Source: Lachnospiraceae bacterium UBA7729 (GTDB taxonomy: Bacteria > Bacillota > Clostridia > Lachnospirales > Lachnospiraceae). From it: a DNA stretch of 64,000 nucleotides. The notes beneath the pieces were generated by a model, which was not told the origin of the DNA, ran no database searches, and worked only from the letters and a program-made list of their open reading frames with translations. The stretch is from contig DLFD01000059.1 of assembly GCA_002482005.1 (NCBI GenBank), positions 62,001-126,000 on the forward strand, written 5' to 3'. Both the position numbers and the translations under genes were made by a program. Shown here piece after piece: positions 17,355 to 26,281 of this stretch. Positions within the stretch are counted from its first letter, which is position 1, and each line of letters begins with the position of its first letter.

Positions 17355-18449
17355 TCACTCGTTATCCCACACCGTATATCTGTGGTGTCTCAGAAGCTCA
17401 GCTGCCTGCTTTTTCGCCTTCTCTTCATAGAACTCGATGGAGAGGGCGCCTTCCTCGAATTCACGGTTATGAACGATCCCTATATTCTTGATGGAAATGG
17501 AATTGACCGCCAGGATCGTGGCTATGGTCGCGATGGCTCCGCTTTCATCGATGACGTCGCAGTAGATCCGGTAGATCTTCTTGACCGGGCCTGCGGAGGA
17601 GAAGCTGAATGAATCGCGGTAGTCCCTGGACTCCCGGAACATCCTGTTGATGTAGGCGCCGTCCCCCGAACACATATGGTCCCTTGCGGCTGTCATCTCC
17701 CTTATGAACTCGTCCAGGACCCTGGCGATATTGCCGGAATTGTCCACACAGATCTGTTCCCACATCTCCGGTGAGGAGGAAGCGATCCTGGTGATGTCGC
17801 GGAAACCGCCGGCGGCGATCATCTTCATGTGCTCCTCCCTGCCGTCCAGAGCGTGGACCGTGTTCACGAGAGAGGATGCGATCACATGCGGAAGGTGGCT
17901 GATGGCAGCCGTTATGTAGTCGTGTTCCTGGTAGTCAAGGACCAGCGGGATAGCCTTCAGAGACTGAACAAGCTGAAGATAACGGTCCACCCACTCCTTC
18001 GGGACCGTCTTCCCCGGCGTCAGGATGTAGTAGGCGTTCTCGAACAGGTGGTCATTGCCGCTCTCAAAACCTGTCTTCTCGGAGCCGGTCATAGGATGGC
18101 CGCCGATGAACTGACCGTCAAGTCCGAGCCGCTCGACTTCCCTGTGGATCCCGGTCTTGACGGAGCCGACATCCGTGAGGATCGTCTTCTTTGCGAGGAC
18201 TTTCCTGACCTCTGACAGGGAGCGGATGTTCGTGACGACAGGTGCGCACAGAAAGATATAGTCACATCCACGGAAAAGCTCATCGGAAGGGGAGCTGCAG
18301 ATCTCGTCCAGGACGCCTGCTGCCTTAGCCTCCTCGGAGGTTTTCCTTGTCCGCGTATAGGCACAGATGGTGCACTCCCTGTCAAGTTTCTTCAGACTGC
18401 GGGCCAGAGAGCCTCCAATCAGGCCCAGGCCGATAAATCCATACTTCAT
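17355..18449 (-). CDS. tyrA: Prephenate dehydrogenase with C-terminal ACT domain
   Basis: TyrA oxidatively decarboxylates prephenate to 4-hydroxyphenylpyruvate, the branch step to tyrosine. The NAD-binding motif GFIGLGLIGGSLA opens the protein. GGHPMTGSEKTGFES and the helical domain with SHLPHVIASSL follow. An ACT domain at about 295-364 (YRIYCDVIDESGAIATIATIL) probably gives feedback inhibition. The frame opens further upstream, but the ATG at 18449 has AAGGAAG upstream and starts directly at the Rossmann fold, giving 364 residues. It is transcribed with aroA. Confidence 0.94.
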   Translation of the reverse strand: MKYGFIGLGLIGGSLARSLKKLDRECTICAYTRTRKTSEEAKAAGVLDEICSSPSDELFRGCDYIFLCAPVVTNIRSLSEVRKVLAKKTILTDVGSVKTGIHREVERLGLDGQFIGGHPMTGSEKTGFESGNDHLFENAYYILTPGKTVPKEWVDRYLQLVQSLKAIPLVLDYQEHDYITAAISHLPHVIASSLVNTVHALDGREEHMKMIAAGGFRDITRIASSSPEMWEQICVDNSGNIARVLDEFIREMTAARDHMCSGDGAYINRMFRESRDYRDSFSFSSAGPVKKIYRIYCDVIDESGAIATIATILAVNSISIKNIGIVHNREFEEGALSIEFYEEKAKKQAAELLRHHRYTVWDNE

Positions 18450-18521
18450 GCTGACACTTCCTTCCGGCGATCTTGATGCCTCACTGTACATATCTGCCAG
18501 TTTCATCACGTTTTACTGTTC

Positions 18522-18550
18522 AGTATGCCATATTGCGGAAGAAGATTCAA
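18522..18550 (-). promoter_or_regulatory. Promoter of tyrA-aroA
   Basis: On the minus strand, TTGAAT (18545-18550) and CATACT (18522-18527) are 17 bases apart. It lies about 70 bases before the tyrA start in the divergent gap with the MarR gene. Confidence 0.55.
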
Positions 18551-18594
18551 TTCTGCCTTTCGGAAAGAGAAAGTTTTCGGAATAAAACAAGAAT

Positions 18595-18623
18595 CTGACA
18601 AAAGATGTACACAATGCTATAAT
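18595..18623 (+). promoter_or_regulatory. Promoter of the MarR regulator gene
   Basis: CTGACA (18595-18600) and TATAAT (18618-18623) are 17 bases apart, and TGC just before the -10 forms an extended -10. The start codon is 39 bases downstream. Confidence 0.8.
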
Positions 18624-18662
18624 GGACAGAAAGATGAACAGCCCGAAAGGAAAAGATGGGAT

Positions 18663-19163
18663 ATGAACGCAGAGCAGAAGTTCGAGGCAGTCTACAATAA
18701 TTTCAAACTCCACTTTTACAGGGAGATCTTTCGCAAGATCCAGGAACGTGAGATATCGCTTACGACCGTGGAAGCTTTCTGCATGGAAGTCATCTACGCG
18801 CTTGACAAGCCTACCATCAGCGAATTCGGTTCCTTCATCGGGCTTTCCACTCCGAATACCGCCTACAAGATCGCAAATCTGGTCAAGAAAGGCTATCTCA
18901 GGAAAGTGCAGTGTCCGGAGGACCGGCGCGAGTACCGGCTCGAAGTGACCCAGAGATATCTTGATTACTACAATATCAGCGCATCTTACATGAACCGGGT
19001 CATCGGGAATGTCGCGAAGAAGATGACTCCGGAGGAACTGAAGGGCTTCGAGCGGAGCCTCGATGTCATCTATGCAGAGGAGATGGCCGAAACTCCGCTG
19101 CCGGGCGAAAAGAGAAAGAGCATCGAGGACCCGGACCTGGGAAAAGAGACGGAAAAGCCGTGA
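18663..19163 (+). CDS. MarR-family regulator, FabT-like by position
   Basis: This 166-residue winged-helix protein is the likely regulator of the fatty-acid operon that follows. The MarR core shows as SLTTVEAFCMEVIYAL, PTISEFGSFIGLSTPNTAYKIANLVKKGYLRKVQCPEDRREYRLEVTQRY (recognition helix and wing). In streptococci the MarR protein FabT heads the same kind of fab cluster and represses it with acyl-ACP. Function here is inferred from position and from the palindrome at 19275-19292. The ATG at 18663 was chosen over the longer open frame because the promoter -10 lies inside that extension. The C-terminal ~25 residues are charged and variable. Confidence 0.82.
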   Translation: MNAEQKFEAVYNNFKLHFYREIFRKIQEREISLTTVEAFCMEVIYALDKPTISEFGSFIGLSTPNTAYKIANLVKKGYLRKVQCPEDRREYRLEVTQRYLDYYNISASYMNRVIGNVAKKMTPEELKGFERSLDVIYAEEMAETPLPGEKRKSIEDPDLGKETEKP

Positions 19164-19210
19164 TAAAGCGCGGGTCCGGTCCTGTTATCCATTAATACGG
19201 CCAGCTGTAC

Positions 19211-19252
19211 AGACTGCCATGTATCGGAAGGAATACATGGCAGTCTTTTTTT
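19211..19252 (+). terminator. Terminator of the MarR gene
   Basis: AGACTGCCATGTAT (19211-19224) pairs perfectly with 19233-19246, followed by seven Ts. It separates the regulator from the fab operon promoter. Confidence 0.93.
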
Positions 19253-19268
19253 CTTTGTCTGGAACGTA

Positions 19269-19297
19269 TTGACAATCTCAAGATATTGAGATATATT
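19269..19297 (+). promoter_or_regulatory. Promoter of the fatty-acid synthesis operon
   Basis: TTGACA (19269-19274) and TATATT (19292-19297) are 17 bases apart, a near-consensus sigma-A promoter about 110 bases before acpP. Confidence 0.88.
19275..19292 (+). promoter_or_regulatory. Palindromic operator inside the fab promoter
   Basis: ATCTCAA (19275-19281) and TTGAGAT (19286-19292) form a perfect inverted repeat around GATA, filling the -35/-10 spacer exactly. Size and symmetry suit a MarR dimer. A bound protein there would block polymerase. The MarR protein encoded just upstream is the natural candidate. Confidence 0.65.
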
Positions 19298-19310
19298 GCA
19301 GAGTGTTTTT

Positions 19311-19328
19311 AGATAAATATATTTACCT
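19311..19328 (+). promoter_or_regulatory. Second AT-rich palindrome downstream of the fab start site
   Basis: TAAATATATTTA (19314-19325) is a perfect 12-base palindrome, extending to 18 bases with one mismatched pair. It lies just after the expected transcription start and may be a second regulator site. Confidence 0.4.
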
Positions 19329-19410
19329 AAAAGATTTGGAAACTGTTTCAGAGCCGGAGAGATGCCGGCACAGGAGAGGCACAGGAGAGGAATAAGAGGA
19401 GGAGACTGTC

Positions 19411-19635
19411 ATGACTCTGAATAAGGTCAAGGAAGTAATCGACGATACCCTGAAGTACAGCGGAGAGGTCACCGAAGCAACAAAGCTCAAGGGCGACCTG
19501 ATCATGGATTCCCTGGACGGAGTCGAGCTCGTCATGGCTCTCGAGGAAAAATTTGATATCGAGATCCCGAACGAGGACATGGCAAAACTTGAGACCGTCG
19601 GCGATGTCGTGAAGTACATCGACGCAAAGCTCTGA
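19411..19635 (+). CDS. acpP: Acyl carrier protein
   Basis: ACP carries growing acyl chains on a 4'-phosphopantetheine arm. The 74-residue acidic protein has the DSLDGVELVMALEEKF motif, with the prosthetic group expected on Ser34. It is the first structural gene of the fab operon and has a strong GAGGAG site upstream. The long 5' leader carries the operator region described separately. Confidence 0.96.
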   Translation: MTLNKVKEVIDDTLKYSGEVTEATKLKGDLIMDSLDGVELVMALEEKFDIEIPNEDMAKLETVGDVVKYIDAKL

Positions 19636-19651
19636 TCAGAGGGGACGTTCC

Positions 19652-20170
19652 ATGGAACTTGAGATCGCTGAGATCGAGAAACTGATAGGGATCTTTGAGA
19701 GCTCGGACCTTCAGGAACTCTCCCTCAGGGAAGGGGACAGGAAACTGAAGCTTTCCCGCAGGTGCTTTCAGGAAATGGACTTTTCAGAAGACAGCGTTAT
19801 TGGACATGCATCCTCCGCTGACATGGATACCAATACCAGCAGCAGAGCCGCAGCCGGAGATCCCCGCAGGGAACTGTCAGCGGAAAGAGGCAGTGATGCA
19901 GCCGATGACGAAGAAGCCTCCGGGAAATCCGGAACCAGCCTGACGGCGCCGCTCACAGGGGTCTTTCATCTGAACGCGGATGATGGCAGCCCCTACGCTG
20001 AGGAAGGCATGCATGTCAAAAAGGGAGATACCGTCGGACTCATGGAAGCCATGAAGATGATGATCGAGATCAAAGCTCCGGCAGACGGGTCCATCGCAGA
20101 AATCTGCGTGAAGGACCAGGACTTCTGCGAATACGGAAAAGTCCTGATGAGGATAAGAGATGTTTCGTAA
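19652..20170 (+). CDS. accB: Biotin carboxyl carrier protein of acetyl-CoA carboxylase
   Basis: AccB carries carboxybiotin between AccC and the carboxyltransferase. The 172 residues start with a coiled N-terminal segment (ELEIAEIEKLIGIFESSDLQELSLREGDRKLKLSR), then a variable acidic/Ser-rich linker (about 45-95), and end in a biotinyl domain. The motif EAMKM places the biotinylated lysine at about residue 135. The 3' end overlaps accC by 11 bases. Confidence 0.95.
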   Translation: MELEIAEIEKLIGIFESSDLQELSLREGDRKLKLSRRCFQEMDFSEDSVIGHASSADMDTNTSSRAAAGDPRRELSAERGSDAADDEEASGKSGTSLTAPLTGVFHLNADDGSPYAEEGMHVKKGDTVGLMEAMKMMIEIKAPADGSIAEICVKDQDFCEYGKVLMRIRDVS

Positions 20171-21548
20171 GATTCTGATCGCGAACCGGGGAGAGATCGC
20201 CATGAGACTCATCCGGTGCATGAAGGAGATGGGGATAGACAGTGTGCTCGCCTGCTCCTCGGAAGATGAGGACAGCCTGCCTGCCATGATGGCAGCGGAG
20301 ACGGTCTGCATCGGACCTGCTCCTGCCGCAGGAAGCTACCTGAATCAGGCAGCACTGATCGAGGCAGCGAAAGCGACCCACTGCGATGCAGTCCATCCGG
20401 GATACGGTTTTCTGTCGGAGAATGCGGAATTTGCAAGGAAGTGCGAGGAGAATGGACTGGTCTTCATCGGACCGGATGCTGACACGATAAAGCTCTGCGG
20501 GGACAAGGAACATGCCAGGGAGCTGATGAAGAAGAGCGGCGTCCCGACAGTTCCCGGATCCGACGGGCTTGTTCCGGATGAGGAGGAAGCTGCAGAGATC
20601 GCTGACAGGATCGGATACCCGGTCCTGATCAAGGCTTCCGCCGGCGGCGGAGGCAGAGGCATGCGGAGAGCCGTTTCCGTGGAAGAGGTCCGGCAGGCTT
20701 TCCGGGATGCACGTGCGGAAGCCATCTCCGCATTCGGGGACGGCTCCATGTATATTGAGAAAGAGATCCAGCACCCTCATCACATCGAATTCCAGATCCT
20801 GGGCGACCGCTTCGGCAATATCGTCCAGCTCGGGGAACGGGACTGTTCCATACAGAGACGCCGCCAGAAGATGATCGAGGAAGCGCCTGCGCAGATCCTT
20901 TCCCCGAGACTCAGAATGAAGATGGCGAAAGCTGCGGTCGAAGCGGCGAAAGCTGCCCACTACGTGAGCGCCGGAACGGTCGAATTTGTAGTCGACCAGA
21001 CCGGAAAGTTCTATTTCATCGAGATGAACACAAGGATCCAGGTGGAGCACTGCGTCACCGAGATGGAGACCGGGATCGATCTCGTGAGAGAGCAGGTCCG
21101 GATCGCCCAGGGCATGAAGCTGCCTTTCAGGCAGTCCGACATCCATCCGTCCGGACACACCATAGAAGTCAGGATCAATGCGGAAGACCCGGAGCACGGA
21201 TTTGCACCGTCCCCGGGAAAGATCCGCTTCGTACACTTCCCCGGAGGGGGAGGGGTGAGGATTGAGAGCGCCGTCTACACGGGAAGCCGTATCAGCCCCT
21301 ATTACGATTCCATGATCGCCAAGCTGATCGTCCATGCATCCGGAAGGCAGGAAGCCATCCACAGGATGCGGGCGGCGCTTGAGGAGCTGACAGTGGAAGG
21401 CGTGAAGACCAACATCGATTATCTCTACCTCATCATGTTCCACAAAGATTATCTTCTCTGCAGATTTGACACATCCTTCATCGAGGAGAACACGGACAGG
21501 ATCCTGAAGTGGGACCAGACGTCCAGAAAGCGGGCGGGACTTCAGTGA
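20160..21548 (+). CDS. accC: Biotin carboxylase subunit of acetyl-CoA carboxylase
   Basis: AccC carboxylates the biotin on AccB using ATP and bicarbonate. The 462 residues show the N-terminal KILIANRGEIAMRLIRCMKEMG, the ATP-grasp loop KASAGGGGRGMRR, the ERDCSIQRRRQKMIEEAPA motif, and EMNTRIQVEHCVTEM near the active site. Length and motifs are normal. It overlaps accB by 11 bases and accDA by four (GTGA), so the carboxylase subunits look translationally coupled. Confidence 0.97.
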   Translation: MFRKILIANRGEIAMRLIRCMKEMGIDSVLACSSEDEDSLPAMMAAETVCIGPAPAAGSYLNQAALIEAAKATHCDAVHPGYGFLSENAEFARKCEENGLVFIGPDADTIKLCGDKEHARELMKKSGVPTVPGSDGLVPDEEEAAEIADRIGYPVLIKASAGGGGRGMRRAVSVEEVRQAFRDARAEAISAFGDGSMYIEKEIQHPHHIEFQILGDRFGNIVQLGERDCSIQRRRQKMIEEAPAQILSPRLRMKMAKAAVEAAKAAHYVSAGTVEFVVDQTGKFYFIEMNTRIQVEHCVTEMETGIDLVREQVRIAQGMKLPFRQSDIHPSGHTIEVRINAEDPEHGFAPSPGKIRFVHFPGGGGVRIESAVYTGSRISPYYDSMIAKLIVHASGRQEAIHRMRAALEELTVEGVKTNIDYLYLIMFHKDYLLCRFDTSFIEENTDRILKWDQTSRKRAGLQ

Positions 21549-23230
21549 CAGAGACAGAGAGAAACGAAAATCCATTCGCAGAAAAACGGTCGGTCCTGCT
21601 TGCCTACAGGGAGAACCGGGACCGGATCAGGAAAAACTCCCACATCGGCGGAAAGCTTGGGAGGCTGGCGGACCCGGGCAGTGCGACAGAGCTGTGGGGA
21701 GACCTTGAGACGACCGATCCGCTGAACTTTCCGGGCTACCGGGACAAGCTTTCTGATAATATTCTCCGCACCGGCAGCCGTGATGCCCTGATGGCGGTCT
21801 CGGCCACCGTCATGGGGATCCCGGTCATCGCGTGCGAGCTGTCTTCCGCGTTCCTTATGGGTTCCATGGGGACGGTCGTGGGCGAGAAAGTCGCCCGGGC
21901 AGCGGAGGAGGCAGACAGACGGCGCTGCCCGCTGATTATCTTCACTGCCAGCGGCGGAGCCAGGATGCAGGAAGGAATGTACTCCCTTCTTCAGATGGAG
22001 AAAACGGCATCTGCCATACGTCGGTTCAAAAAGCATGGCGGGCTGTACATCTCCATCCTGACCGATCCGACAACCGGAGGCGTCAGTGCCAGCTTCGCCA
22101 GCCTCGGGGACATCATCCTGGCGGAACCGGATGCCCTGATCGGCTTCGCAGGACCCAGGGTCATCTCCCAGACCATCCACCAGAAGCTGCCGAAAGGATT
22201 TCAGCGGGCACAGTTTCAGCTGGAGCACGGCTTTGTGGACAGGATCACTGCCGAGGAGGATATACGGGAAGAGGTCGGAAAGCTTCTGAGGCTGCACCAG
22301 AAAGGCTGCCGGTCCGGACGGGAAGATGCCGATGGCAGAAGCCTTCCGAAGGAGACAGATATCTGCCCCCGCGTCGAAGATCCGGAAGCAGGTAACAGCG
22401 GCAGCCATGTGCTTTCCGCCTTCGACCGCCTGGCTCTGGTGAGAGCGGAGAACCGTCCCAGGATCACCGACTATATCCCGCAGCTGTTTGACGACTTTGT
22501 TGAGCTTGACGGCGACCGCTGCGGCAGCGAGGACCCGGCCATTCTTGGCGGGATCGCATCCTTTGAGGGGACTCCGGTCACCGTGATCGGTCACCGCAAG
22601 GGAAAGAACATCCGCGAGAATGTCCGTTTCAACTTCGGCATGCCGAACCCGGGAGGCTATCGGAAAGCCCTGCGGCTGATGAGAGAAGCAGAGAAGTTCG
22701 GAAGGCCGGTCGTCACATTCGTGGACACGCCGGGAGCCTACCCGGGGAAGGAAGCCGAGGAGAACGGTATCAGCGCCGCGATCGCGGACAACCTGGAAGC
22801 CATGTCGGACCTGAGCGTCCCGATCCTGTCCATCGTGACGGGAGAAGGAAGCAGCGGCGGAGCCCTTGGGATCGGTATCGGCGACCGGATCCTGATGCTG
22901 GAGAATGCAGTCTACCCGGTCCTTTCCCCGGAAGGGTTTGCGAGTATCCTGTGGAAAGACGGAAAACGGGTGAAGGAAGCCTGCAGCGTCATGGGGATCA
23001 CGGCGGAGGAACTTTCTTCGCGCGGCCTTGTGGACGGAGTCATAGAAGAAACGGAAGGCGGTATCCAGACAGATCTTGCCGGAGGATGCGGAAAGATCCG
23101 CCAGGCGATCCGTGAGTTTCTCAGCGATATGCAGGGTCTGACAAAGGAGGAGCTCACGGAAAGAAGATACAGGAAATACAGGACGCTGGAAGGAGCCCTT
23201 GCGCCCTCTGGGGAAAGGACGGATCTATGA
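21545..23230 (+). CDS. accDA: Fused acetyl-CoA carboxylase carboxyltransferase (AccD-AccA)
   Basis: This transfers the carboxyl group from carboxybiotin to acetyl-CoA. The 561 residues hold a beta half (about 1-255; LMGSMGTVVGEK, TASGGARMQEGMYSLLQM, TGGVSASFASLGDI) and an alpha half (about 285-561; FDRLALVRAENRPRITDYI, GHRKGKNIRENVRFNFGMP, FVDTPGAYPG, GEGSSGGALGIGIGDRILML). They are joined by a polar linker, so both catalytic half-sites are present. Striking is the absence of the four-cysteine zinc ribbon that normally opens AccD. The GTG at 21545 overlaps the accC stop; an in-frame GTG at 21509 is the alternative. Confidence 0.93.
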   Translation: MTETERNENPFAEKRSVLLAYRENRDRIRKNSHIGGKLGRLADPGSATELWGDLETTDPLNFPGYRDKLSDNILRTGSRDALMAVSATVMGIPVIACELSSAFLMGSMGTVVGEKVARAAEEADRRRCPLIIFTASGGARMQEGMYSLLQMEKTASAIRRFKKHGGLYISILTDPTTGGVSASFASLGDIILAEPDALIGFAGPRVISQTIHQKLPKGFQRAQFQLEHGFVDRITAEEDIREEVGKLLRLHQKGCRSGREDADGRSLPKETDICPRVEDPEAGNSGSHVLSAFDRLALVRAENRPRITDYIPQLFDDFVELDGDRCGSEDPAILGGIASFEGTPVTVIGHRKGKNIRENVRFNFGMPNPGGYRKALRLMREAEKFGRPVVTFVDTPGAYPGKEAEENGISAAIADNLEAMSDLSVPILSIVTGEGSSGGALGIGIGDRILMLENAVYPVLSPEGFASILWKDGKRVKEACSVMGITAEELSSRGLVDGVIEETEGGIQTDLAGGCGKIRQAIREFLSDMQGLTKEELTERRYRKYRTLEGALAPSGERTDL

Positions 23231-24183
23231 AAGGACTGAAGCTCTCCGGAGCCGGATATGCGGTCCCGGGGACCTGCTTCCGGAATGACGACTTTTCTCC
23301 CCATCTCGATACCGGGGACGAATGGATCCGGCAGCGGACCGGGATCCGGACAAGATATTTCTGCAGGGACCCGTATGGAAATATGCCGGGCGAAACGAAT
23401 GCTTCCCTTGCCGTCTCTGCGGCAAAAAGAGCTCTCGCGGATGCACAGGCTGAGGCGATGGATATCTCCCTGATCGTGTGCGCGACCTCGACGCCGGACG
23501 GGGCGATGCCTTCAGTGGCCTGCCAGGTCCAGAAAGCCCTTGGGGTCCCCGCCGGGGTCCCGGCCATGGACCTGAACTCAGCCTGCACCGGATTCGAGTA
23601 TGCGCTGTCCGCCGCATACTGCATTCTGTGCATGACCAGGCCGCAGCGATACGCCCTGGTCATCGGAGCCGATGCCATGTCGAAGATCCTCGATTTCCGG
23701 GACCGTTCGACCTGCGTCCTCTTCGGGGACGGCGCCGGGGCAGCCGTCGTAAGGACAGAAGACCCGGAGAAGTATCCCTGCCACTTCCATCTCGGAGCAG
23801 AGGGCGATACAGAAGCGCTTTATACCGATGAATACGGAAAGCTTCATATGGAAGGAAAGAAGGTCTTCCGCTTTGCGGTCTCAAAGATCCAGGAAGAACT
23901 GGACTTTCTTGAGAACGTGCATGGGATACCGGCTTCCGGGATCGACCATATCATCTGCCACCAGGCGAATTCGAGGATCCTTGATTTTGTGAAGCGGCAC
24001 AGACATCTCAGGGATGGTCAGATCTTCATGGATCTGGACCGTTTCGGGAACACCGGAGCCGCAAGCGTCCCGGTCGCACTGGCGGATATGAAGAGCCAGG
24101 GACTGCTCCGGGAAGGGGAAAGTATCTTTCTTGTCGGATTCGGCGGAGGACTCACCTGGGGAAGCGTATACCTGAAAGTATGA
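23227..24183 (+). CDS. fabH: Beta-ketoacyl-ACP synthase III
   Basis: FabH starts chain building by condensing acetyl-CoA with malonyl-ACP. The 318 residues contain DEWIRQRTGIRTRYF, the catalytic cysteine in LNSACTGFEYAL (Cys120), the histidine in HQANSRI, and the asparagine in GNTGAASVPVAL. It overlaps accDA by four bases. The full catalytic triad suggests an active enzyme; branched- or straight-chain preference cannot be told from sequence alone. Confidence 0.96.
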   Translation: MKGLKLSGAGYAVPGTCFRNDDFSPHLDTGDEWIRQRTGIRTRYFCRDPYGNMPGETNASLAVSAAKRALADAQAEAMDISLIVCATSTPDGAMPSVACQVQKALGVPAGVPAMDLNSACTGFEYALSAAYCILCMTRPQRYALVIGADAMSKILDFRDRSTCVLFGDGAGAAVVRTEDPEKYPCHFHLGAEGDTEALYTDEYGKLHMEGKKVFRFAVSKIQEELDFLENVHGIPASGIDHIICHQANSRILDFVKRHRHLRDGQIFMDLDRFGNTGAASVPVALADMKSQGLLREGESIFLVGFGGGLTWGSVYLKV

Positions 24184-24251
24184 ATGCCGCAGGCGTCAGC
24201 ATCAGCGATCGGCATATGAACGATAGGAATGATGCGGAAAAAGGAGTCGCT

Positions 24252-25205
24252 ATGAAATATCTGAATGAGATCCTCGGGACCAGATACCCGTTCATCCAGG
24301 GCGGGATGGCCAATATCGCGACCGGTGAATTTGCTGCCGCGGTCTCAGAAGCAGGTGCTCTCGGGATCATCGGTTCCGGAGGGATGAACGCGGAAAGGCT
24401 TGAGGAGAATATTGCGAAGGCGAAGTCACTTACGGACAAGCCGTTCGGCGTCAATCTGATGCTGATGAATCCGGACACGGACGCCATGGCAGATGTCGTC
24501 GCCAGGTCCGGAGTGAAGGTCGTCACCACCGGCGCCGGCTCGCCCGAGAAATATATAGAGAGATGGAAATCGGCCGGGATCTTTGTCATCCCGGTGTGCG
24601 CCAGTGTCCTCCTTGCGAAACGGCTGGTCCGTACCGGCGCAGACATGATCATCGCGGAAGGGACCGAGAGCGGCGGCCACGTCGGTGAGATGACGACCAT
24701 GACCCTGGTCCCGCAGATGGTCGATGGGGTCGATGTACCGGTCATCGCAGCAGGCGGCATCGCGGACGGCAGGCAGCTGGCTGCGGCATATGCCCTGGGG
24801 GCGATCGGCGTCCAGATGGGGACCTGCCTCCTCGTCAGCGAGGAATGCCCGATCCATCCGAATTACAAGGCGGAGCTGCTGAAGGCAAAAGACAATGGGA
24901 CCTGCGTCACGGGACGGATCGGCGGATCGCCGACCAGGATCCTGAAAAACAGGATGGCACGCGAGTACATCCGGCTTGAAAAAGCCGGCGCTGAGAAGAT
25001 AGAGCTTGAGAAGTATACGCTCGGCTCGCTCCGCAAGGCTGTCTTCGACGGCAATGTGGAGGAAGGTTCTCTCATGGCCGGACAGGACTGCGGCCAGCTG
25101 AAAGAGATCCGCCCGCTGAAAGACATCTTCGCTTCCATGGCCATGGAGGCAGCAGGCGTGGTCCGGAGGCAGCAGGATGTCATCCGGGTACTTGGACAAG
25201 GCTGA
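24252..25205 (+). CDS. fabK: Enoyl-ACP reductase II (FabK, FMN-dependent)
   Basis: FabK reduces the enoyl-ACP double bond using FMN and NAD(P)H in place of FabI. The 317 residues are TIM-barrel flavoprotein: YPFIQGGMANIATGEFAAAVSEAGALGIIG, VTTGAGSPEKYI, IAEGTESGGHVGEMTTM and AAGGIADGRQLAAAYALGAIGVQMGT. The frame is open from 24180, where an ATGA overlaps the fabH stop. However, the ATG at 24252 has AAGGAG five bases upstream and gives the family start MKYLNEILG. No FabI gene is seen in the window. Confidence 0.93.
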   Translation: MKYLNEILGTRYPFIQGGMANIATGEFAAAVSEAGALGIIGSGGMNAERLEENIAKAKSLTDKPFGVNLMLMNPDTDAMADVVARSGVKVVTTGAGSPEKYIERWKSAGIFVIPVCASVLLAKRLVRTGADMIIAEGTESGGHVGEMTTMTLVPQMVDGVDVPVIAAGGIADGRQLAAAYALGAIGVQMGTCLLVSEECPIHPNYKAELLKAKDNGTCVTGRIGGSPTRILKNRMAREYIRLEKAGAEKIELEKYTLGSLRKAVFDGNVEEGSLMAGQDCGQLKEIRPLKDIFASMAMEAAGVVRRQQDVIRVLGQG

Positions 25206-25241
25206 GGAGACTCAGTACCACGATCGAAAGGAGCCAGAAAG

Positions 25242-26258
25242 ATGCGATTCGCATATCTGTATGCCGGCCAGGGAAGCCAGCATGAAAATATGGGAGAAGA
25301 CCTCTATCAGGAATTTCCGAAGTTTCGTGATGTGATCGACCGTGCTTCCGATGTCTTCCGGGCGGAGCACCCGGGCGGCAAAGACCTTCGTGAACTGATG
25401 TTCCGAAGCTCTGTGATGGAACTTTCAGAGACCAGAAACACACAGCCGGCGCTTGCCGCATTTGCCGCAGGCGTGACCGCGATCCTTTCCGAAAACAGGA
25501 TCCGCCCGGAATATGCCGCAGGCCTTTCGCTGGGAGAGTACAGCGCACTTTATGCGGCAGGGGTCTTCGATCTCACGTCCCTGATCCGGGTGACCGGATT
25601 CCGCGGAACAGCCATGCAGCTGGCCGGCCAGGGGACCCGCACGAAGATGTGTGCCATTCTCGGCGGCGATGAGAAGATGGTGAGCCAGGTCTGCGAGGAG
25701 GTATGCAGGGAAGGGGCCGGATATGTCACGATCTCAAACTACAATACACCGGCACAGAACGTGATCTCAGGGGATGAGGCAGCAGTTGAGCGTGCAAAGC
25801 AGCTGGCAGAAGAACGCGGCGCCAGAAGGTGCCTGGACCTGAAGGTATCAGGCGCTTTTCATACAGAGTTCATGCAGCCGGCAGCGGACGCCCTGGCTGA
25901 TTATCTTCTGACGCTGCCGGCTGGCCGGATGAAGGTCCCGGTGATCTTCAATGTGACAGGGCTTCCGCTTGAGGAGAGCCGGATTCCTGAGACAGAAGAG
26001 GTCCATCTTTCTTCGGAGAGAAATGCTTATTCCGGAGCGGAAGGCAAGCTGAGAGATCTTCTGGTGCTTCAGGTCACGCATGGGGTCCGCATGTCGCAGA
26101 CCATTCAGTATCTGAAAGACCATGGGATCGATACGATCGTAGAGATCGGACCTGGAAAAGTTCTGTCAGGATTCGTGCGAAAGACGGTGGAAGGGGTAAA
26201 GGTATATTCCATCGACAGCGCTCAGGACCTGAGAGATACCCTTTCAGCGCTCAGCTGA
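25242..26258 (+). CDS. fabD: Malonyl-CoA:ACP transacylase
   Basis: FabD loads malonyl groups onto ACP. The 338-residue protein has the AYLYAGQGSQHENMGEDLY N-terminus, the nucleophile motif GLSLGEYSAL (Ser96), the GAFHTEFMQPAADAL histidine motif, and VEIGPGKVLSGFVRK near the end. It is somewhat longer than usual because of an insertion before the last domain (about residues 240-265). A strong AAAGGAG site precedes the ATG. Confidence 0.95.
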   Translation: MRFAYLYAGQGSQHENMGEDLYQEFPKFRDVIDRASDVFRAEHPGGKDLRELMFRSSVMELSETRNTQPALAAFAAGVTAILSENRIRPEYAAGLSLGEYSALYAAGVFDLTSLIRVTGFRGTAMQLAGQGTRTKMCAILGGDEKMVSQVCEEVCREGAGYVTISNYNTPAQNVISGDEAAVERAKQLAEERGARRCLDLKVSGAFHTEFMQPAADALADYLLTLPAGRMKVPVIFNVTGLPLEESRIPETEEVHLSSERNAYSGAEGKLRDLLVLQVTHGVRMSQTIQYLKDHGIDTIVEIGPGKVLSGFVRKTVEGVKVYSIDSAQDLRDTLSALS

Positions 26259-26281
26259 AGTAAGTGGAGGAATATCGGGAT

